Of a DNA stretch of 64,000 nucleotides, positions 26,526 through 36,017 are shown in pieces. Source of the stretch: D2472 sp964275585. GTDB lineage: Bacteria > Pseudomonadota > Gammaproteobacteria > Magnimaribacterales > D2472. The notes under the pieces are model-generated. The model saw only the letters and a list, made by a program, of their open reading frames with translations. It searched no databases and was not told the DNA's origin. The stretch is from assembly GCA_964275585.1 (NCBI GenBank), contig CAXYCJ010000013.1, positions 62,001 to 126,000 of the forward strand, in the 5' to 3' direction. Position 1 is the first letter of the stretch. Each line of letters opens with the position of its first letter. Made by a program: the position numbers and the translations under genes.

Positions 26526-26618
26526 TTTTTCCCCTGAAGGCATTCAATAGTAATATATACAAAGAACTATACAGCTTAGAGCATGCTTTAAGTCAAGCAA
26601 TAGAATTAAAAATTTATT

Positions 26619-27455
26619 ATGAAAAATTTAAAGGGAAAAGTCATAGCAATTACAGGCGCAGGATCTGGCATTGGCCGCAGCCTTGCAATGCAATTAGCAC
26701 TGTATGGAAGCGATCTCTCGCTTTCAGATATTGATGAAAAAGGACTTAAAGAGACCAAGGAATTATTATCCAAGGATATCAAGGTCAGTTCTTATCTGGT
26801 TGATGTCGCAAATCGCGAGCAAGTATACGCTTGGGCTGAAGACACAATTAAACATCATGGCCATGTCGATTGCATCATTAACAATGCTGGCGTGGCAACA
26901 ATGGCAAGCATTGAAGAAATTGACTATGAAGACTTTGATTGGGTTTTTAATATAGTTTTTTATGGAGTTCTATATGGTACTAAAGCTTTTTTACCTCATC
27001 TAAAAGAACGCCCTGATGCACACATAGTTAATATTTCAAGTGTCAATGGCTTTGTTTCAACTCCAACTAACGGCCCTTATGCCTGTGCGAAGCATGCCGT
27101 TAAGGCTTTAAATCAAACCCTTCAACAAGAATTAAGAGGCACTGCTGTAAATATTACATCTGTGCATCCTGGCGGAGTCAAAACTAACATAGCTCGCAAT
27201 TCTAGAAGCTATGATTCTGAAGAGCTCCAAAAAGAAAAGGTTGAACGATTTGATCAGATTGCAGGAACTTCACCCGAAAAAGCAGCAAAGATTATTATTA
27301 AAGGGATATTAAAAAATCGTAAGCGTCAGTTGGTTGGCTTTGATGCAATAGTGATTGATATTTTCTCCCGCTTTTTTCCTCAGAAGTTTTCAGATGCAAT
27401 AGGATATCTTCATGAAAGAGCTGCCCGAAAGTGGAAAGCGAGCAATACAACTTAA
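26619..27455 (+). CDS. Short-chain dehydrogenase/reductase (SDR)
   Basis: The 278-residue classical SDR has the cofactor motif TGAGSGIG (residues 12-19), NNAGVA, the catalytic serine in NISSVNG and YACAKHA with the Tyr/Lys pair. An acidic residue after beta-strand 2 (SLSDIDE) suggests NAD(H). Substrate unknown; the C-terminal extension resembles SDRs acting on lipids or acyl chains. The FAD monooxygenase gene starts 8 bp after its stop, so the two are probably co-transcribed. Confidence 0.88.
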   Translation: MKNLKGKVIAITGAGSGIGRSLAMQLALYGSDLSLSDIDEKGLKETKELLSKDIKVSSYLVDVANREQVYAWAEDTIKHHGHVDCIINNAGVATMASIEEIDYEDFDWVFNIVFYGVLYGTKAFLPHLKERPDAHIVNISSVNGFVSTPTNGPYACAKHAVKALNQTLQQELRGTAVNITSVHPGGVKTNIARNSRSYDSEELQKEKVERFDQIAGTSPEKAAKIIIKGILKNRKRQLVGFDAIVIDIFSRFFPQKFSDAIGYLHERAARKWKASNTT

Positions 27456-27462
27456 AAATTCT

Positions 27463-28650
27463 ATGCAAAAAAATTTAGATAACATTGGGATAGTGGGAGG
27501 AGGAATAGCTGGTCTCACTCTGGGCTGTACTTTATTACAAGATGGCATCCCCGCTATTATTTTTGAGCAGTCATCCGAAGTCAGTTCATACGGGGCTGGG
27601 ATATCTCTTTCTAAAAATGCCTTGTGTTTATTGGAGAGGTTAAACGTCTTAGATAATTTGCAAGATCGCTCTTTCACTCACTCGAAAGTTGAAGTGCAAG
27701 GTCCGGTAGAAGCTATATGTGAATTCAGTTCACCCTTTGGCTGGTTAGCTATGCGCAGGCAGGAATTAATCAATTGTCTTTTAGAAACGTATCTTAGTCT
27801 TGGTGGAGAGATTCTTTACGATCATTCTTTGAAAACTTTTAACCAAGTCACTAGAGAGATTACATTTGAGAACGATGCACAATATACCGTCAATCATTTG
27901 GCGGCATGTGACGGAATCCGCTCATCAATTCGAGATACATTTTTTACCATTAATCAAAAACCAAAATACAGCGGCTACAGTGCATGGCGAGGCGTGGGTA
28001 AATCAGAGCTTAAATGTGTTCATTTTGTTCTTGGGCCAAACAGCCATATTGTGAATTACCCATTAAACAAAGAGGGCGATGTTAGTTTTGTTGGTGTTCT
28101 TAGAGAGCCAAATGAATTTGACGAGTCTTGGAGAAAAGAAGGCTCATATCAAGATTTCTTAGATGACTTTTCAATCTATGACCCATCAATTTTTCCAATA
28201 CTTGACGATTCTACAAAACTATACAAATGGGGTATTTATACTAGACCTCCTCTGAAGTCGATGACAGTTAAGAATATCACTTTGCTTGGCGATGCAGCCC
28301 ATCCAATGGTTCCATTTATAGGACAGGGTGGATGCATGGCTATCGAAGATGCATATGCATTTGGAATACTATGCAAAATAACTAATTGTGACTTTGCTAA
28401 AGCTCAAAAAACATATGATTCCATTCGAAGTAAACGCACCAAGAAAATCCAAAGACGCTCCATGATGCAGGCAGCTATTTATCATATGACAAATCCATTG
28501 CTTGTCGCAGCGCGTAATGCCCTAATGCGATACACCAACATCCCAGCAAATAATTTAAACAGCATTCATAAGTACGATGTTGAAGATGCAATTAAAGTCC
28601 ATAAGTTTATGGCGGAGAACCCTAGTGGAACCACTAGCTATTTTAATTAG
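27463..28650 (+). CDS. FAD-dependent monooxygenase (aromatic hydroxylase family)
   Basis: Flavoprotein hydroxylase with the N-terminal dinucleotide-binding GIVGGGIAG, a central DG motif (AACDGIRSSIRD) and the second FAD motif GDAAHPMVPFIGQGG. It belongs to the group of salicylate and kynurenine hydroxylases. I place the start at the ATG at 27463, which begins eight residues before the FAD motif; an upstream in-frame ATG at 27412 would overlap the SDR gene and add a 17-residue tail unlikely in this family. The substrate is not deducible. Its stop is 6 bp from that of the convergent thrC-like gene. Confidence 0.85.
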   Translation: MQKNLDNIGIVGGGIAGLTLGCTLLQDGIPAIIFEQSSEVSSYGAGISLSKNALCLLERLNVLDNLQDRSFTHSKVEVQGPVEAICEFSSPFGWLAMRRQELINCLLETYLSLGGEILYDHSLKTFNQVTREITFENDAQYTVNHLAACDGIRSSIRDTFFTINQKPKYSGYSAWRGVGKSELKCVHFVLGPNSHIVNYPLNKEGDVSFVGVLREPNEFDESWRKEGSYQDFLDDFSIYDPSIFPILDDSTKLYKWGIYTRPPLKSMTVKNITLLGDAAHPMVPFIGQGGCMAIEDAYAFGILCKITNCDFAKAQKTYDSIRSKRTKKIQRRSMMQAAIYHMTNPLLVAARNALMRYTNIPANNLNSIHKYDVEDAIKVHKFMAENPSGTTSYFN

Positions 28651-28656
28651 TAAAAT

Positions 28657-29880
28657 TTAAAGAAACTGCTGATAATCAATTGATGTATCTTTGTCTATGC
28701 TTTTTATCGCAGGCGGCATTGGATATTTCAGTCCAGTCGCACAATTAAACAACATCACTTTTTCATCTGGGCTAATAATTTTTTTCTCAATGGCCAGTTG
28801 ATATCCAGCTGCAGTTGCAGCGCCCTCCGGACAGAGCAATAAACCATCCTCTTGAGAGACAATATCTCTTATTTGAATAATATGTTCATCATCTACAGCA
28901 AGAGCACATCCATTTGATTCTTTGAGGGCCTCTAAGATTAGGAAATCACCTATTGCAGCAGGAACTCTGATGCCCGATGCAACAGTATTGGCATTTTCCC
29001 ATAATGGAGCATGATCTAATCCCTTGTTAAATGCATTTACGATGGGTGCGCATCCCGAAGATTGAATAGCTATCATTTTTGGTAACTTGCATTTCAACCA
29101 ACCCAATTCTTTTAATTCAGCAAAGGCTTTCCACATGGCGATTAAACCTGTTCCTCCCCCAGTAGGATAGAAGATAGCATCTGGAAGATCCCAATTCATC
29201 TGCTCAGCAAGCTCAAATCCCATGGTTTTTTTGCCTTCAATTCTATAAGGCTCTTTAAGCGTTGATACATCAAACCAACCAGTCTCCTCTTTTCCTTCAA
29301 AGACTATTTTTCCACAATCATTGATTAGCCCATTAACCAGAAATGTATCTGCTCCTTGTAGCTGAATTTCTTGGACATTCACTGTGGGTGTGTCATCGGG
29401 ACAAAAAACCGTAGCTTTTAAATTGGCCTGTTTAGCATAGGCAGCCATTGCTGCGCCTGCATTTCCATTGGTAGGTATTGCAAGATGCTTAAGCCCAAAT
29501 TGATGTGCCATCGAGACTGCAAGTGCCAAGCCTCTTGCTTTAAATGATCCAGTAGGCAGTCTTCCTTCATCTTTAACAATAATATTTCCTCTTTTCCCAC
29601 CCAACATTAAAGCACTAGCCTGCAAGGGGATAAGTGGAGTTAAGACTTCTCCTAGAGAAATTCGTGAGGCTGGATTAGAAACCGGTAATAGGGCCTGATA
29701 ACGCCAAAACCCTGGTGCTGATTTTTTATACCAACTATCCTTATCTTGCTCGGCTTTTAATTTTTCTAGATCATACCTAGCCAACAAAGGCATCCCATCT
29801 TTTGAAAGATTATGAACTTCATTCGCAGAATAGATGTCTCCGCTCTTGGAGCATTCAAGATATGAAATGTATGATTTCAT
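28657..29880 (-). CDS. thrC: Threonine synthase-like PLP enzyme
   Basis: Fold-type II PLP enzyme of 407 residues resembling archaeal/plant-type threonine synthase, which turns O-phosphohomoserine into threonine. The PLP lysine is Lys114 in GSFKARG, and the phosphate-binding loop is PTGGGTGLIAMW. The N-terminus has CSKSGDIYSANEVHNLS, an abbreviated version of the zinc-ribbon-like lead of this class with only one cysteine. There are no thrA or thrB neighbours; instead it sits 1 nt after the prolyl iminopeptidase gene in a run of degradative genes. A related lyase activity is possible. I am sure of the family, less of the reaction. Confidence 0.78.
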   Translation of the reverse strand: MKSYISYLECSKSGDIYSANEVHNLSKDGMPLLARYDLEKLKAEQDKDSWYKKSAPGFWRYQALLPVSNPASRISLGEVLTPLIPLQASALMLGGKRGNIIVKDEGRLPTGSFKARGLALAVSMAHQFGLKHLAIPTNGNAGAAMAAYAKQANLKATVFCPDDTPTVNVQEIQLQGADTFLVNGLINDCGKIVFEGKEETGWFDVSTLKEPYRIEGKKTMGFELAEQMNWDLPDAIFYPTGGGTGLIAMWKAFAELKELGWLKCKLPKMIAIQSSGCAPIVNAFNKGLDHAPLWENANTVASGIRVPAAIGDFLILEALKESNGCALAVDDEHIIQIRDIVSQEDGLLLCPEGAATAAGYQLAIEKKIISPDEKVMLFNCATGLKYPMPPAIKSIDKDTSIDYQQFL

Positions 29881-30843
29881 TTAATTCTGACTCTGAGCAA
29901 ATACATTGGTAGCTAAAACTAGCTCATGCGTAATTTCTTTTTCAAAAGCTGTATGACCTGAAAATGGAGCTATGACTAAAGATGCCTCAGGCCAGCATTC
30001 TGAAAGTTCATAGGCTGTTTCAGCAGGGCAGACCATGTCATAACGTCCTTGCACAATCACAGCAGGAATATATCTAATAATATCTATGTTGTTAAGCAGT
30101 TGATTTTCATTGTCTAAAAAACCTTTATTCATAAAGTAATGATTTTCAATTAGCGCAAACGCCAGGGCAAACTCTGAATCTGAGAATTCTTCTACTCTCG
30201 CTGAGGAGTAATTCATGCTGCTACATGCTGCTTCCCAACGAGACCAGGCAATGGCTGCATCCAAACTTTTTTGCCGATCTGAGCCAGTAAAGATTTCATG
30301 ATATGCATGCATAAGATTTGATTGTTTGTCTGGCTCAATCATTTTGACAAAGTCAGCCCAAGCTTCAGGAAATATATGACTTGCCCCTTCTTGATAAAAC
30401 CACTTAAGTTCTTTTTCACGCAGTAAAAAAATTCCTCTTAAAACCATCTCGCTAACTGAGGCTGGATGTGTCTGTGCATAAGCTAAAGCTAAAGTACTTC
30501 CCCATGAACCCCCAAAGACAAGCCACTTGTGAATATTTAACTTCTCTCTCAGGCGCTCAATATCAGAGACCAAATCCCAAGTAGTATTATTCTCTAAAGA
30601 AGCATGGGGCTTACTTCGTCCACAACCGCGTTGATCAAATACTATGATTCTATAAAGCTCTGGATTAAAAAATCTTCTAACATTTGTGCTCCCACCCCCT
30701 CCAGGACCACCATGTAAGAATACAGCTGGCTTGCCATCTGGATTTCCACATTGCTCATAATATATTTCATGTCCTCCTGCAGAGATAAAGCCTTGTTCAT
30801 AAGGCTCAATCGGTGGATACAATTTAAGTTGTTCGTTTGCCAT
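29881..30843 (-). CDS. pip: Prolyl iminopeptidase
   Basis: The 320-residue alpha/beta-hydrolase of peptidase family S33 removes N-terminal proline from peptides. HGGPGGG (residues 44-50) forms the oxyanion region, the nucleophile is Ser113 in GGSWGS, and FDQRGCGRS is the family hallmark. Asp in the GRYDMVCP segment and His in APFSGHTA complete the triad. There is no signal peptide, so it acts on imported peptides in the cytoplasm. It abuts the thrC-like gene with no gap. Confidence 0.92.
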   Translation of the reverse strand: MANEQLKLYPPIEPYEQGFISAGGHEIYYEQCGNPDGKPAVFLHGGPGGGGSTNVRRFFNPELYRIIVFDQRGCGRSKPHASLENNTTWDLVSDIERLREKLNIHKWLVFGGSWGSTLALAYAQTHPASVSEMVLRGIFLLREKELKWFYQEGASHIFPEAWADFVKMIEPDKQSNLMHAYHEIFTGSDRQKSLDAAIAWSRWEAACSSMNYSSARVEEFSDSEFALAFALIENHYFMNKGFLDNENQLLNNIDIIRYIPAVIVQGRYDMVCPAETAYELSECWPEASLVIAPFSGHTAFEKEITHELVLATNVFAQSQN

Positions 30844-30861
30844 AATTAAATAGGGTTTTGA

Positions 30862-31749
30862 TTATTTTTTTTTGGATGAGCTGTCTACCAGCTCTTCTGA
30901 TGTTTTAATTTGAAATGGATCATCAAAGTCTCCAAAAATCTTTTTAGGCGAAACTGATTCTAGCTTACCTTCAGTATCGGTAGGATCAGTATAAAAGCCT
31001 AATACATAGCCTCCTTGAGAATACCCCATCAAATCTCTAAGCTCGGGGTCCAAATCTTTAGCAATAGATGGTGGGCATGAGAGATACTGATTTTCTTCTT
31101 GCCTTAACCAGTTAGGAGCATAATGTAAAAATACGCCCAAACGCTCGGCATCACTATTGTTATTTCCACCGCCATGAATCACTGAGCCTGTGTAAATAAA
31201 TACCGAGCCTGCTGACATTTCTGCATACTCTACTTCTTCAGGAAGAGGAGATCGATTTTTATCCCATTTATGTGAACCCGGAACTACTTGGGTTGCCCCA
31301 TTCTCTTTTGTAAAATCTGTAATTGCCCACACAGTACTGAGTTGAGTCTCAATTTTTCTTGGAACATAGCCACCCCATACTCCTCTGTCCCTATGAAGCA
31401 CTTGTTGAGATTCACCGGGACCAATTGAGATCGCAGAAGTAAAATGCAACTGATAACCATCACAATGAGGCTCTAAAAATTTTTGTGAAACTTGATTGAT
31501 AACAGGGTTTAAAGCTAGCTCTCGGCAGGTTGGAGAGCGTGCCATTAATGCACCCACTCTTTTTGTTTGAAATCCAGTGAATTCATTGTCCCCTTTAAGA
31601 TTATTTTTGAGATAAGGGGCAAGCTCATTCTTAATTTTTTTAAGATCATTGCTTGAGACAACATCATCAATCACTAATCCAGCATCTTGATCTAGAACTT
31701 CTAGGATATGCTGGATTTTTGAATCAGCTTTTAAATGTTTAATTGCCAT
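30862..31749 (-). CDS. Phytanoyl-CoA dioxygenase (PhyH) family protein
   Basis: Fe(II)/2-oxoglutarate-dependent dioxygenase of 295 residues. The metal facial triad is visible: His119 and Asp121 in LHRDRG, and His192 in VIHGGG, with an arginine about 11 residues further on for 2-oxoglutarate. Family members hydroxylate lipids, amino acids and natural products; the substrate here is unknown. It lies 18 bp before pip and 36 bp after the DpaL-like gene on the same strand, so a role in the same catabolic unit is plausible. Confidence 0.86.
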   Translation of the reverse strand: MAIKHLKADSKIQHILEVLDQDAGLVIDDVVSSNDLKKIKNELAPYLKNNLKGDNEFTGFQTKRVGALMARSPTCRELALNPVINQVSQKFLEPHCDGYQLHFTSAISIGPGESQQVLHRDRGVWGGYVPRKIETQLSTVWAITDFTKENGATQVVPGSHKWDKNRSPLPEEVEYAEMSAGSVFIYTGSVIHGGGNNNSDAERLGVFLHYAPNWLRQEENQYLSCPPSIAKDLDPELRDLMGYSQGGYVLGFYTDPTDTEGKLESVSPKKIFGDFDDPFQIKTSEELVDSSSKKK

Positions 31750-31785
31750 ACCTAGAGTTTATGACAATTTTAAAAATGATGAAAA

Positions 31786-32955
31786 TTATTCTGAAATAAT
31801 AGAGCTGTAAATCTCAGGATCTGTAGCACCCTCTGTCCCAAATAATAAAACAATGCTTTCATCATTCAGCCCCATAGCCTCTGAAATATTTTGATCTTTC
31901 ATTGATTCTATGAGACCAGCTAAGCCTGCAACTGATGATTCTCCAGCTTCAATTTCATGACTATTTTTAGCCAATAATCTCATCAATGCAGGTATCGAGG
32001 AATCATTAATAGTAATAAAATCATCGGCTCCCGATCTTAATATTTCCCACCCTAATAGCGAAGGCTCGCCGCAAGATAGACCAGCCATCATTGTTTCTTG
32101 CTTGATATTTACCGAAGTCATTTGATTGTTCTGAGCACTTCGGATGAGGCAGGGCGCATGCTCGGACTCAACAATAACAAATTTAATATTGTTGTTAGAA
32201 AATTTTTCCCAAAAATATCCACATATCGCTCCAGGGAATGAGCCGACACCGCCTTGTAAAAATATGTGAGTAGGGAGAGGCCCATTTTTTATTTGCTCAA
32301 CAATCTCTTCTGCCATAACGTTATACCCAGCCATGATATATCGCGGATATTTTGTGTAACCTTCATAAGAAGTATCTGAAATCACATACCAGTTATTCTT
32401 GTCAGCATCTTCAATGCAGATTTGAAGTGACTCGTCATAGTTTCCAGAGACCCGGATAACAGTTGCTTCAAGATCTTCCATTGCTTTTTGGCGACCAGAA
32501 CTTACTTCTGAGTGAATATATATCTGACACTTGCAACCAAATAGCTTTGCACCAAAGGCCACTGATCGACCATGATTGCCATCCGTTGCTGTGGTAACTG
32601 TGTACTTTGAAATTTGCTTTGAATACTTCCCTGCATGAATATCTTTGATGCTCACTTCATCTCCAACTTCTTTTTTCAGGGCGTGATGAATAAATTTCAA
32701 AACTCCATAAGTGCCACCCAAGGCTTTGAAGCTACCCAATCCAAAGCGAGAGCTTTCATCTTTGTAGTAAATATTTTTGATCCCAATGTCAGAGGCCAAG
32801 GAATCCAGAGAATGCAGTGGAGTTACAGAATAGCCTTCCCAGGTTTTAATCTCCTCAAAAGCAGCAGTTGTATTTTGGAGACTTAATACATATCGCAAGT
32901 CATTTGAGTAATGTCCTGTATCTTTTTGAGTGTTATGAAAATATTCCGTCAACAT
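31786..32955 (-). CDS. Diaminopropionate ammonia-lyase-like PLP enzyme
   Basis: The 389-residue fold-type II PLP enzyme is similar to DpaL/YgeX, which splits 2,3-diaminopropionate into pyruvate and ammonia. The PLP lysine is Lys77 in GLGSFKALGG, and the catalytic-aspartate segment TATDGNHGRS and the phosphate loop QGGVGSFPGA match the family. 2,3-Diaminopropionate and D-serine are typical substrates. It is the second PLP beta-family enzyme in this stretch after the threonine synthase-like gene. Confidence 0.85.
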   Translation of the reverse strand: MLTEYFHNTQKDTGHYSNDLRYVLSLQNTTAAFEEIKTWEGYSVTPLHSLDSLASDIGIKNIYYKDESSRFGLGSFKALGGTYGVLKFIHHALKKEVGDEVSIKDIHAGKYSKQISKYTVTTATDGNHGRSVAFGAKLFGCKCQIYIHSEVSSGRQKAMEDLEATVIRVSGNYDESLQICIEDADKNNWYVISDTSYEGYTKYPRYIMAGYNVMAEEIVEQIKNGPLPTHIFLQGGVGSFPGAICGYFWEKFSNNNIKFVIVESEHAPCLIRSAQNNQMTSVNIKQETMMAGLSCGEPSLLGWEILRSGADDFITINDSSIPALMRLLAKNSHEIEAGESSVAGLAGLIESMKDQNISEAMGLNDESIVLLFGTEGATDPEIYSSIISE

Positions 32956-32967
32956 GAAAAAACAGAA

Positions 32968-33450
32968 TTAGTCTCTAAAGTTATCAAATTGAAGAGGCAA
33001 GTCATATTTTTGATCTTTAATAAGCTGAATTATTTGTTGCAACTCATCTCTTTTCTTACCATTAATTCTAACGCTTTCACCTTGGACTGATGCCTGCACC
33101 TTCACTTTGGATTGTTTGACTAAAATGGTAATTTTTTTGGCTAGCTCTCTATCTATGCCTTCCTGGAGACTAATCGATTGACGAGCTTCACCAGTTGCTG
33201 ATTCTATCGATCCAGGTTGGAGTGTTTTTAAATCAATTCCGCGCTTAGCCATAGCTTCATGAAGCACAGGTTCCATCTGCTTGATTTGAAAATCTTCTTT
33301 TGCAGACAAAAGAATTTCTTTAGCATTGAGCACAAAAGAGGCATTGGTTCCCTTAAAGTCAAACCTATTTTGCAAGACTCTATTTGCTTGATCCACAGCA
33401 TTGGTTAGTTCATGAGTGTTGATTTCTGATTTAATGTCGAAAGAGGCCAT
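32968..33450 (-). CDS. yajQ: YajQ-family nucleotide-binding protein
   Basis: The 160-residue protein is of the YajQ (UPF0234) family, two RRM-like ferredoxin folds. It shows the typical start MASFDIKSEI, the FDFKGT block and the C-terminal LPLQFDNFRD. Family members bind tRNA/GTP in vitro and, in some bacteria, cyclic di-GMP. Length is normal. It lies 75 bp after the marR gene on the same strand and may share its transcript. Confidence 0.94.
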   Translation of the reverse strand: MASFDIKSEINTHELTNAVDQANRVLQNRFDFKGTNASFVLNAKEILLSAKEDFQIKQMEPVLHEAMAKRGIDLKTLQPGSIESATGEARQSISLQEGIDRELAKKITILVKQSKVKVQASVQGESVRINGKKRDELQQIIQLIKDQKYDLPLQFDNFRD

Positions 33451-33525
33451 AAGTTTGAAAATATTTTAGATAAATTATTATATTTCAATTCTTAGAATCT
33501 AACAGTAAAACGAATACAAGAATTC

Positions 33526-33975
33526 CTAGTCGCAAGCCTTTAATTTTTTTGAATGTCCCGCAAGTATTACCCTTATAAATTCAAGATTTCTTTCTCCTAT
33601 GCTCCAAGCAAGTTTCTCTTCAATCACCATGATGTGCTCGGCTCCTTGCTTTCTAATTTCTTGCCCAAGCTCAGTAATTTTTACTACACGATCTTTTTTA
33701 TTGTCATGACGAGTACTTAGCTCTAAAAAACCTAAATCTTCTAGTTTATGAGCTGTCTTGTGAACTGCTTGTCGAGAAATATTCATCAGCCTGGCTAGCT
33801 CTGAAATAGATTTTTCCTCTCCTCTAATAGCATTAAATAACTTTATTTCTGCAATAGATCCTTGAAATTTTGCAGATTTATTTAACTCAATCATTTCTAA
33901 CTCCATCCACTTCACAAGCTCTATGGCTAGACGCATAAGGTTTTTATCTAAAAATTTAATATTATTGTCAACCAT
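33526..33975 (-). CDS. MarR-family transcriptional regulator
   Basis: The 149-residue winged-helix repressor has its recognition region around residues 55-80 (SISELARLMNISRQAVHKTA) and a wing with HDNKKDRVVKITELG. Dimer helices at both ends look complete. A 9-bp perfect inverted repeat spans its own -10 element and start codon, so strong self-repression is expected. The promoter geometry puts the transcription start at the A of the ATG, giving a leaderless mRNA. Which neighbours it controls is unclear; yajQ downstream and the amidohydrolase gene upstream are candidates. Confidence 0.88.
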   Translation of the reverse strand: MVDNNIKFLDKNLMRLAIELVKWMELEMIELNKSAKFQGSIAEIKLFNAIRGEEKSISELARLMNISRQAVHKTAHKLEDLGFLELSTRHDNKKDRVVKITELGQEIRKQGAEHIMVIEEKLAWSIGERNLEFIRVILAGHSKKLKACD

Positions 33976-34010
33976 ATTGACAATATAGCATCTTTTCTCT
34001 ATCTTATTAA
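33963..34010 (-). promoter_or_regulatory. marR promoter with overlapping palindromic operator
   Basis: On the minus strand there is TTAATA (-35, 34010-34005), a 17-bp spacer, then an extended -10 TGCTATATT whose hexamer is at 33987-33982. The perfect inverted repeat TATTGTCAA-N5-TTGACAATA (33963-33985) overlaps the -10 and covers the marR ATG (33975-33973). A start site 7 nt after the -10 would fall at 33975. Sequence elements are seen directly; MarR binding is inferred. Confidence 0.65.
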
Positions 34011-34084
34011 CCCTAATTCAAGAAATATAATCACTATTATGCTGACCAATGTGTTTTATAGAGATATTTAGATTTAAATAAAAT

Positions 34085-35992
34085 TTAAGCTTCGGAAACG
34101 ATAGTTGTTTTCATAGATTTTTTGCTCAACCCCCATGCAAAACGAGCTATCTTGACTAGTAAAAGTCTAATAGTTCTATCAAATAATGAAATCTTTTCTA
34201 TTCCAGATTTTACTTCACAGACCTGTTTGCCTCTAATCAAGTTTCCAGGAAGTGCTCCTGTAGCCCTTCCATTTTCACTGATAATCTCACCGCTTTTAAT
34301 TGTTGCCACATAACCTGTAGCATCCTGAACCAGTCGTCTTCCCCCCAAAGGCAGATCATGGATCATTTTAGGATGACTTACATTTAGCTTTTCAAAATCA
34401 ATAATATTAATATCGCCTAACATGCCTACTTTTATTTCACCGCGATCAAACAGCCCGAAGGTTTCAGCTGTGTCTTTTGTTTGTTTTCTGATCAGCATCT
34501 CAAGAGAAAACTTTTTTCCAGCTTCACGATCTCTGGCCCAATGAGATAAATTCGTTGTCGGCATACTTGCATCACATATTAGGCCGCAATGAGCCCCTCC
34601 ATCACTGCCACCAGCAACCGAAGACTTTAATCCATATGCCTGCTCAACAAAATCAAGTTTGTAATTTTCATAAGGCGTAAAGGCAGCATAAATTAGATTG
34701 GCGCCATTATTTTTTATCATCTCGTCATACATAACCTCAAGCTCTGTGATTCCTCTATTTATCGCTATTGAAGCGATACTGTCTTCTTTTCCTGGCTCGT
34801 AATTTGGTGGAGTACCTAAAATAAATTGGGATTCATAATTGGATGTCAGCTTTGTTGGAAGTTCTACATCCTTTGCAATTTCTTCTTTCGTTTTATTGTT
34901 AGGATTATTAGCAAGTTGAATTTTAATTTCTGATTCAAAATCAGGTTGCTGGCTGAGCAATTTATTTTTAAAGTTAGGGTCTTTCATAATTTCAAATTTT
35001 TGATCTAAGGGCAGATCAGCAATTTCTTTGTATGCTGGATACTGAATAAACGGATGCAAGGAGCTTTCTAGACCAAACATGAGCCCAACATTTCTTCCTG
35101 GAAACTGAGGACGGATATTTTTTCCTTTTAAAAACTGCTCCTCAGAAAATAAAATTGTCTTTACGGCATCTCCATTCGTTTGTAAAAAAGTTAACCCACA
35201 ATCACTTTTTTTAATGTATTCCTTCATCCAAGACATCTCGATTTCTTCATCTAGCCAATCAGATGTAATTTCTAAAGTCCCTTCACCAGCTTTGTCTATG
35301 CCAAAAGCAAGAGCTCTCATTTCCTCAGAACTCGCTTCAGTTCCTGGAACGTATTTACCATATATATCTCTATGAAGGATAGTTCTTGAAGTGCTGAATC
35401 CAAGGGCGCCAGAATCAATGGCTTCAGTCACCAGTTCAGACATCTTGCCGATCTCTGCTTCTGATGCATCAACTTGATTTTGACATCTTTCGTAGCCCAT
35501 CACATAACTTCTTAAAGGGCCATGACCAATCATAAATCCGAGATCCATAACGAATTCCTTTTTCTCAATTGCATCTAAAAATTCGGGGAATGTTTCCCAA
35601 TCCCACTCAATCCCCTCATTTAAAGCTGAGCCAGGAATATCTTCCACCCCCTCCATTAATTGAATAAGAAAATTTTCGTCTCCAGGCTTTACTGGAGCAA
35701 AGCCAACCCCACAATTCCCCATGACCACGGTTGTGACCCCATGCCAGCTCGAAGGCGTGAGATATGGATCCCAGCAAACCTGCCCATCATAGTGAGTGTG
35801 GATATCGACCCATCCAGGGGTTACCAATTTGCCTTTTGCGTCAATTTCTTTTTTACCTGACCCTTCAATCGCTCCAACTGATGATATTTTTCCATCGTCT
35901 ATAGCAATGTCGCCAATGAATGGTTTTTTGCCGGACCCATCTACGATCTTGCCATTTCTTATAACAACGTCATGTAAATTATTATTTTCCAT
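34085..35992 (-). CDS. N-acyl-D-amino-acid deacylase-like amidohydrolase
   Basis: The 635-residue amidohydrolase of the D-aminoacylase/dihydroorotase-like group has a split beta-sandwich (VVIRNGKIVDGSG at the N-terminus; GEIISENGRATGALPG near the C-terminus) and a metal-site motif DIHTHYDGQ near residue 60. HGVTTVVMGNCGVGFAP is typical of N-acyl-D-amino-acid deacylases. Metal-dependent hydrolysis of N-acylated D-amino acids is the likely activity; related cyclic amides cannot be excluded. There is no signal peptide. It lies 25 bp after the MORN-like gene on the same strand. Confidence 0.85.
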   Translation of the reverse strand: MENNNLHDVVIRNGKIVDGSGKKPFIGDIAIDDGKISSVGAIEGSGKKEIDAKGKLVTPGWVDIHTHYDGQVCWDPYLTPSSWHGVTTVVMGNCGVGFAPVKPGDENFLIQLMEGVEDIPGSALNEGIEWDWETFPEFLDAIEKKEFVMDLGFMIGHGPLRSYVMGYERCQNQVDASEAEIGKMSELVTEAIDSGALGFSTSRTILHRDIYGKYVPGTEASSEEMRALAFGIDKAGEGTLEITSDWLDEEIEMSWMKEYIKKSDCGLTFLQTNGDAVKTILFSEEQFLKGKNIRPQFPGRNVGLMFGLESSLHPFIQYPAYKEIADLPLDQKFEIMKDPNFKNKLLSQQPDFESEIKIQLANNPNNKTKEEIAKDVELPTKLTSNYESQFILGTPPNYEPGKEDSIASIAINRGITELEVMYDEMIKNNGANLIYAAFTPYENYKLDFVEQAYGLKSSVAGGSDGGAHCGLICDASMPTTNLSHWARDREAGKKFSLEMLIRKQTKDTAETFGLFDRGEIKVGMLGDINIIDFEKLNVSHPKMIHDLPLGGRRLVQDATGYVATIKSGEIISENGRATGALPGNLIRGKQVCEVKSGIEKISLFDRTIRLLLVKIARFAWGLSKKSMKTTIVSEA

Positions 35993-36017
35993 ATTGATTC
36001 ACTGCTTCAAAGTTTAC

